Origin: AC-37 sp036386455
GTDB lineage: Bacteria; Actinomycetota; Thermoleophilia; Solirubrobacterales; Thermoleophilaceae
Assembly: GCA_036386455.1 (NCBI GenBank)
Contig: DASVVS010000136.1
Coordinates: 1 to 7,902, forward strand
Length of the DNA stretch: 7,902 bases
Reading direction: 5' to 3'
The position numbers and the translations under genes were made by a program. The notes below the pieces were generated by a model, which was not told the DNA's origin, ran no database searches, and saw only the letters and a program-made list of their open reading frames with translations. Shown here piece by piece: positions 4,455-7,902 of this stretch. How positions within the stretch are numbered: the stretch's first letter is position 1; each line of letters begins with the position of its first letter.

Positions 4455-6349
4455 AGATCCCGCGGGTCGCGGATCGGTAGCTCGACGTTGCGGTCGGCGG
4501 CCTTGCCGCGGCCCTGGTTCGGACGGCTGCCGCGCGGTCCGAGGCCCTGCGGGTCGTTCGCCGACAGCACGCGCGCGATCGAGCCGAGCTGCGCGTCGGT
4601 GAACACGTTCGCGGGGGTCCCCGGCGCCGGCGGATCCACCGGAGCGCCCTGGTCGATCACCGTGTTGAACAGCGACAGCGTGCCGTCGCGGTTGTCCATC
4701 ACCTCGATCTGACGTCCCTGCTGCGGGAAGTCGGTGTGCGAGGCGGTGTTGATCTGCCAGAACCCGGTCCGGCTGCTCTTGGTGAACGCCTTGATCTCGT
4801 TGCGATGGCTGTGGCCGGTCACGAACGCGATCACGTTCGGGTACTTGAGCATCAGGTCGCGGATCGTCTCCTTGCCCTTCAGGCCGCGGTGGATCGGCGT
4901 GGACTTGCGCGGGTCGCGGTCGCAGCCCGGCACGTCGCCGGCACCCTCGCACTTGCCCGCGGCCTCGTCGGCCGAGGTGGCCGTGAGGTCGTCGATCTTG
5001 TGGTGCGAGTAGATGACGATCAGCTTGTCCTTGTCCTTGTCGCGGACGAGCCGGTTGCCCTTCCACTCGGTCGACGAGCTGCGGTCGAGCTCGCGCTCGA
5101 GCCAGTTGTACTGCGGGTCGTCGATGTTGCCCGTCGAGCCGCCGCCCTCGGCGACCGTGTCCATCGAGACGAACCGGAAGCCGCTCTTCGGGCTGAACGC
5201 GTAGTACGAGGCGGCGCCCTTCGAGCGCTTCAGCTCGGTCTTGTCCACGTAGCCGTAGCCATGCGCCTTGTCGCCCGTGTTGTGGAGCTGCTTGTACTCC
5301 TCGGCGGAGACGTGGCGGCGGTCCGCATCCGGCGGAACGGGCCGCGCGCCCGCGAGGATGTCCTGCGTGCGCTGCGGGTTGTTCACGAGATCCTCGAAGA
5401 CCTCCGCCTCGGTCTTGCCCTTGTAGATGTTCGGGTCGAACTTGTCGCTCGGGAACACCTTCGTGCAGCCGGTGATGAGCGCCCTAGCGAGGCTGAACGT
5501 CGCGTAGACGTTGCCGGTCACGAGGCCGTCGTGGTTGCCGCGCGCCGTGTACCACGGGTAGTCGGTGCCCGCGGCCTGGAACTGCTGCTGCGCGCGGTCG
5601 AGCAGACCCGGGTAGCGGGGCCAGTCGGCGTACGGCCCACCGCCGCCGGGCGGGGCCGCGTTCGGGTCCCAGTACGCCTGCTTGCGGGCGTCCGGAGCGG
5701 CGTAGTCGGCGTAGTCCTGGAGGCCGGTGTAGCGGCGCGCCGCGACGTCGGCGTTGAGCCGCGCGGTGGTCTCGGCGTCCTGGCCGCATGCGTCCGCCGG
5801 CTTGCCGCTGAACGGGTCCACCGTGCCGCCGTCGAGGATGCTCGTGACCCAGCGCGTCTCGTTGAACTGCTGGCTGTCGGCCATGTCGCCCGTGTTGATC
5901 GCGAACTGGAGCCGCGCGTTCTTGCCCTTGGCGGGCTTCACCGCGCTGGTGCGGTTGGCGTTCATGTTGCGGACCATCTGGTCGAAGAGCTGCGGCCCCA
6001 TCGCCTCCCAGGGACGGTTGCCGTCCTGCAGCGGGCTGCCCGCCTCGTCGAGGAAGTCGAGCCGGACCGGCGACATCTCGTCGGCGAGCTGCGGGTCGGT
6101 GAACTGGCCGAAGAAGAGCAGCGAGCGCCGGCGCTTGTCCCGGCCGGACTCCGCGCGGCCGAGCTTCGACTTGCGCGTGACCATCGGGTCCCCGGGCGCG
6201 GATTCGAGCAGCTGGAAGCCGCTGCCGGAGCGCATCCGGATCGTCTCCTCGAGGGTGGTCTTGCCGGCGGGGTCGGCACCGCCGGTGGCGGGCACGGCCA
6301 GGACCACGGCCAGCACCACGAGCAGCAGGAAATTCAGCTTGCGAGTCAC
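4451..6349 (-). CDS. Secreted calcineurin-like metallophosphoesterase (resembles the PPA1498/TIGR03767 type)
   Basis: Predicted exported metal-dependent phosphoesterase of 632 residues; substrate unknown. Residues 1-25 are a Sec-type signal peptide: TRK, a Leu/Val-rich core, then a likely cleavage after ATGGA. There is no twin arginine. The metallophosphoesterase motifs are spread by long inserts: FTDPQ (83-87), GDMAD (154-158), GNHD (271-274), YSHH (447-450) and GHSH (512-515). The first motif is D-x-Q instead of the usual D-x-H; Gln87 is confirmed from the codon at 6091-6089. Long inserts between motifs plus the DExSPxRxxFLD stretch suggest the actinobacterial PPA1498-type family, recalled from memory. 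Cys467 and Cys476 could form a disulfide. The GTG at 6349 is preceded by GAGGAG with a 5-nt spacer, which fixes the start. It lies against the direction of its neighbours and may have been inserted between coaX and dus. Confidence 0.88.
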   Translation of the reverse strand: MTRKLNFLLLVVLAVVLAVPATGGADPAGKTTLEETIRMRSGSGFQLLESAPGDPMVTRKSKLGRAESGRDKRRRSLLFFGQFTDPQLADEMSPVRLDFLDEAGSPLQDGNRPWEAMGPQLFDQMVRNMNANRTSAVKPAKGKNARLQFAINTGDMADSQQFNETRWVTSILDGGTVDPFSGKPADACGQDAETTARLNADVAARRYTGLQDYADYAAPDARKQAYWDPNAAPPGGGGPYADWPRYPGLLDRAQQQFQAAGTDYPWYTARGNHDGLVTGNVYATFSLARALITGCTKVFPSDKFDPNIYKGKTEAEVFEDLVNNPQRTQDILAGARPVPPDADRRHVSAEEYKQLHNTGDKAHGYGYVDKTELKRSKGAASYYAFSPKSGFRFVSMDTVAEGGGSTGNIDDPQYNWLERELDRSSSTEWKGNRLVRDKDKDKLIVIYSHHKIDDLTATSADEAAGKCEGAGDVPGCDRDPRKSTPIHRGLKGKETIRDLMLKYPNVIAFVTGHSHRNEIKAFTKSSRTGFWQINTASHTDFPQQGRQIEVMDNRDGTLSLFNTVIDQGAPVDPPAPGTPANVFTDAQLGSIARVLSANDPQGLGPRGSRPNQGRGKAADRNVELPIRDPRDL

Positions 6350-6354
6350 GCGCT

Positions 6355-6360
6355 CTCCTC
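6355..6360 (-). promoter_or_regulatory. Ribosome binding site of the phosphoesterase gene
   Basis: On the minus strand GAGGAG lies 5 nt before the GTG at 6349. It is a clear Shine-Dalgarno sequence, contrasting with folP, coaX and dus, which lack one, and it decides the GTG start. Confidence 0.75.
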
Positions 6361-6375
6361 AAAGGCGACGTCAGG

Positions 6376-6389
6376 GGCTTGGGCAAGCC
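6376..6389. promoter_or_regulatory. Perfect inverted repeat in the divergent promoter region, possible operator
   Basis: GGCTTG-GG-CAAGCC is a 6-bp perfect dyad in the 63-nt gap between the divergent phosphoesterase and dus starts. It lies upstream of the proposed dus -10 box and just ahead of the phosphoesterase leader. A minus-strand TAGGCT that could be the phosphoesterase -10 overlaps its right edge. It could bind a regulator of both genes, but a single short dyad in GC-rich DNA is weak evidence. Confidence 0.3.
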
Positions 6390-6399
6390 TAGCCGCGAC

Positions 6400-6412
6400 T
6401 ACCGTTTCGTCC
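6400..6412 (+). promoter_or_regulatory. Candidate -10 box and leaderless start for dus
   Basis: TACCGT (6400-6405) fits TAnnnT and ends 7 nt before the ATG at 6413. No Shine-Dalgarno sequence is present. The layout matches those proposed for folP and coaX. Because the gene upstream is divergent, dus must have its own promoter in 6350-6412. Confidence 0.45.
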
Positions 6413-7402
6413 ATGCGCCTTGACGAGCCGTGGACTCTCGCGGGCTTTCGAGTACCGAATCGCGTGGTGCTGGCGCCGCTCGCCGGGATCGGCAACTGGT
6501 TCGTGCGCCTCCAGGCCAAGCGGCACGGCGCCGGGCTCGCGTTCAGCGAGATGGTCTCGAGCTTCGGGCTCAAGTACGGCGACGAGCGCACGCTGCGCGA
6601 GTTCCTGCGGATCCACCCCGACGAGCATCCGGTGCCCATGCAGCTCTTCGGATACGACGCCGACGTGATGCGCGAGGCCGCCGCCATCGCGGCCGAGCAC
6701 GGCGCCGACGTGATCGACCTGAACATGGGCTGCCCGGTGCGCAAGGTCTGCAAGACCGGCGCCGGCGCCTCGCTGCTGGACGATCCCGACCGCGCGGTCG
6801 CGATCGCGCGAGCGGCGGGTGAGGGGAGCGGCCTGCCCGTGACCGTGAAGCTGCGCTCCGGCCAGCGTCCGGGCGAGCGCAGCGGGTTCGACCTGGCGCT
6901 GCGGCTGGTGGACGAGGCGGGCGTGGCGGCGATCGCCTTCCACCCGCGGCACGCCTCGCAGCAGCACAAGGGGCAGCCCGACTACGCGCTGGCGGCGGAG
7001 CTCGTCGAGCGGCTCGACGCGCCGCTGATCCTGTCCGGCGGCCTCGCCGACGAGGACCGGACGCTGGCCGCGTTCGAGCGCACCGGCGCGGCCGCGGTGA
7101 TGCTCGCGCGCGGGTCGCTCGGCAACCCGTGGCGGTTCGAGCGGCTGCTCGGCCTGCGCGAGGACGGGCCGAGCCGCCGCGAGATCCTCGACGAGCTGCT
7201 CTGGGTGATCGAGCGCGCCGAGGAGCACCTCGGGGTCGAGCGGGCGGGGCGCTACCTGCGCAAGTTCTACCCCTGGTACGCCGACACGCTGGGGCTCACG
7301 AAGCGCGAGGCGAATCCGCTCGTCACCGCGCCCACGACCGAGGCGGCGCGGGCGGCCATCGGCCACCTGTCCACTGGCGCGTCCGCACCCGTCGCGGCCT
7401 GA
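6413..7402 (+). CDS. dus: tRNA-dihydrouridine synthase (DusB/NifR3-like)
   Basis: FMN enzyme that reduces specific uridines in tRNA to dihydrouridine using NADPH. The protein is 329 residues, typical for bacterial Dus. Motifs: an N-terminal APLAGIGN (FMN loop, compare the common APMAGVTD); NMGCPVRKVCKTGAGASLL (104-122) with the catalytic Cys107 and the conserved Lys; VTVKLRSG; FHPRHASQQHKGQPDY in place of the usual HGRT-Q-Y-G segment; SGGL; and MLARGSLGNPW, the FMN phosphate loop. The variant FMN loop and FHPRH segment are unusual but keep the key Cys, Lys, His and Arg. The ATG at 6413 is supported by the family N-terminus and by the -10 box just upstream. greA follows after 45 nt in the same direction. 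The subfamily (A, B or C) is not certain; overall pattern and neighbourhood favour DusB. Confidence 0.93.
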   Translation: MRLDEPWTLAGFRVPNRVVLAPLAGIGNWFVRLQAKRHGAGLAFSEMVSSFGLKYGDERTLREFLRIHPDEHPVPMQLFGYDADVMREAAAIAAEHGADVIDLNMGCPVRKVCKTGAGASLLDDPDRAVAIARAAGEGSGLPVTVKLRSGQRPGERSGFDLALRLVDEAGVAAIAFHPRHASQQHKGQPDYALAAELVERLDAPLILSGGLADEDRTLAAFERTGAAAVMLARGSLGNPWRFERLLGLREDGPSRREILDELLWVIERAEEHLGVERAGRYLRKFYPWYADTLGLTKREANPLVTAPTTEAARAAIGHLSTGASAPVAA

Positions 7403-7404
7403 GC

Positions 7405-7434
7405 TATCCTCACGCGCCCTTCGGACCGGAGGAG
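7405..7434 (+). promoter_or_regulatory. Candidate greA promoter -10 and ribosome binding site
   Basis: TATCCT (7405-7410) directly follows the dus stop and fits a -10 box, which would put a transcript start near 7417. GGAGGAG (7428-7434) is a strong Shine-Dalgarno sequence. Its distance to the ATG at 7448 is 13 nt, longer than usual, through a T5 then C5 run. Confidence 0.5.
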
Positions 7435-7447
7435 CGGTTTTTCCCCC

Positions 7448-7902
7448 ATGGCAAGAGAAGAGATCCTCACCCAGCAGGGGCTGGACGACCTCAAGCAGAA
7501 GATCGAGCACCTCTCGACGGTGCGCCGCCGCGAGGTGGCCGAGCGCATCAAGGAGGCGCGCGAGTTCGGCGACATCTCGGAGAACTCCGAGTACGACGAC
7601 GCGAAGAACGAGCAGGCGATGCTCGAGAAGCAGATCGCCGATCTCGAGTCGAAGCTCGCGAGCGCGCGGGTGATCGACGAGAAGGACGTCGACACCGACG
7701 TGGTGAGCATCGGTACCACGGTGCACGTGAAGGACCAGAAGACCGACAAGTCGCAGAAGTTCAAGATCGTCGGCTCCTCCGAGGCCAACCCGAGCGAGTC
7801 CAAGCTCTCGAACGAGTCGCCGGTGGGCAAGGCCCTGCTCGGCCACAAGCGCGGTGAGATCGTCGAGGTCCCCGTGCCGCGCGGTCCCGCGCGCAAGCTG
7901 AA
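7448..7902 (+). CDS. greA: Transcription elongation factor GreA (3' partial)
   Basis: Binds in the RNA polymerase secondary channel and stimulates cleavage of backtracked transcripts. The N-terminal coiled-coil hairpin spans about residues 1-76. Its tip GDISENSEY (41-49) carries Asp42 and Glu45, the acidic pair that coordinates the catalytic Mg2+ in GreA/GreB. The C-terminal FKBP-like domain follows, with the SPVGKALLGHKRGEIVEVPVP signature near the end. 151 complete codons are visible; the family is about 157-160 residues, so only the last few codons lie beyond the right edge. The basic stretch VRRREVAERI matches GreA. The start at 7448 agrees with the family N-terminus and the upstream GGAGGAG. 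Confidence 0.96.
   Translation, partial: MAREEILTQQGLDDLKQKIEHLSTVRRREVAERIKEAREFGDISENSEYDDAKNEQAMLEKQIADLESKLASARVIDEKDVDTDVVSIGTTVHVKDQKTDKSQKFKIVGSSEANPSESKLSNESPVGKALLGHKRGEIVEVPVPRGPARKL

Noticed and set aside
4736..7402. 888-codon plus-strand frame read as one protein fused to Dus
   Set aside because: The part before 6413 is antisense to the phosphoesterase, which has a signal peptide, a ribosome binding site and metal motifs. Only the Dus part is real.
6389..7846. Minus-strand 485-codon frame opposite dus and greA
   Set aside because: Shadow ORF: no domain, and the plus strand codes two well-defined proteins.
1..7902. CRISPR arrays, tRNA or rRNA genes, transposase genes, toxin-antitoxin or defence genes
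   Set aside because: I looked and saw no spaced direct repeats, RNA-gene features or coding frames with such motifs. The window is housekeeping genes plus one phosphoesterase.

Overview
This window is a piece of a high-GC bacterial chromosome with strong G/C preference at third codon positions. The gene order (FtsH protease, then folate genes, then a type III pantothenate kinase, then a dihydrouridine synthase and GreA) and the protein sequences point to an actinobacterium. A deep-branching class such as Thermoleophilia (Solirubrobacterales) is my best guess, but this is inference without a database search.

Layout: 2-1630 (+) is the 3' part of ftsH, cut by the left edge. 1631-1817 is non-coding and is mostly one 154-nt imperfect palindrome. 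1818-2627 (+) is folP. 2618-2782 is a second, unrelated, near-full-length imperfect palindrome filling the folP-folB gap; a weak 55-codon ORF spans it. 2784-3206 (+) is folB. 3203-3682 (+) is folK, apparently starting at a CTG codon that overlaps the folB stop. 3690-4454 (+) is coaX. 4451-6349 (-) is a large secreted calcineurin-type metallophosphoesterase, convergent with coaX and sharing its CTAG stop tetranucleotide. 6350-6412 is a short divergent promoter region. 6413-7402 (+) is a dus-family tRNA-dihydrouridine synthase. 7448-7902 (+) is greA, cut by the right edge only a few residues before its expected end.

How the genes work together: FolB, FolK and FolP are consecutive enzymes of the dihydropteroate branch of folate synthesis. 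FolB makes 6-hydroxymethyl-dihydropterin, FolK pyrophosphorylates it and FolP joins it to p-aminobenzoate. CoaX starts coenzyme A synthesis. FtsH (membrane protein quality control), Dus (tRNA modification) and GreA (transcript cleavage factor) are housekeeping neighbours. The reverse-strand phosphoesterase is the only gene that looks foreign to this cluster. folE, which sits between ftsH and folP in mycobacteria, is absent here.

Most of the window is ordinary core genome and I see no new defence or mobile system. The points worth following are the two long palindromes that bracket folP, the CTG start of folK, a recurring leaderless-start layout (TAnnnT-like box 6-7 nt before the ATG) at folP, coaX and dus, the four-base convergent stop overlap, and the D-x-Q variant in the phosphoesterase metal site.
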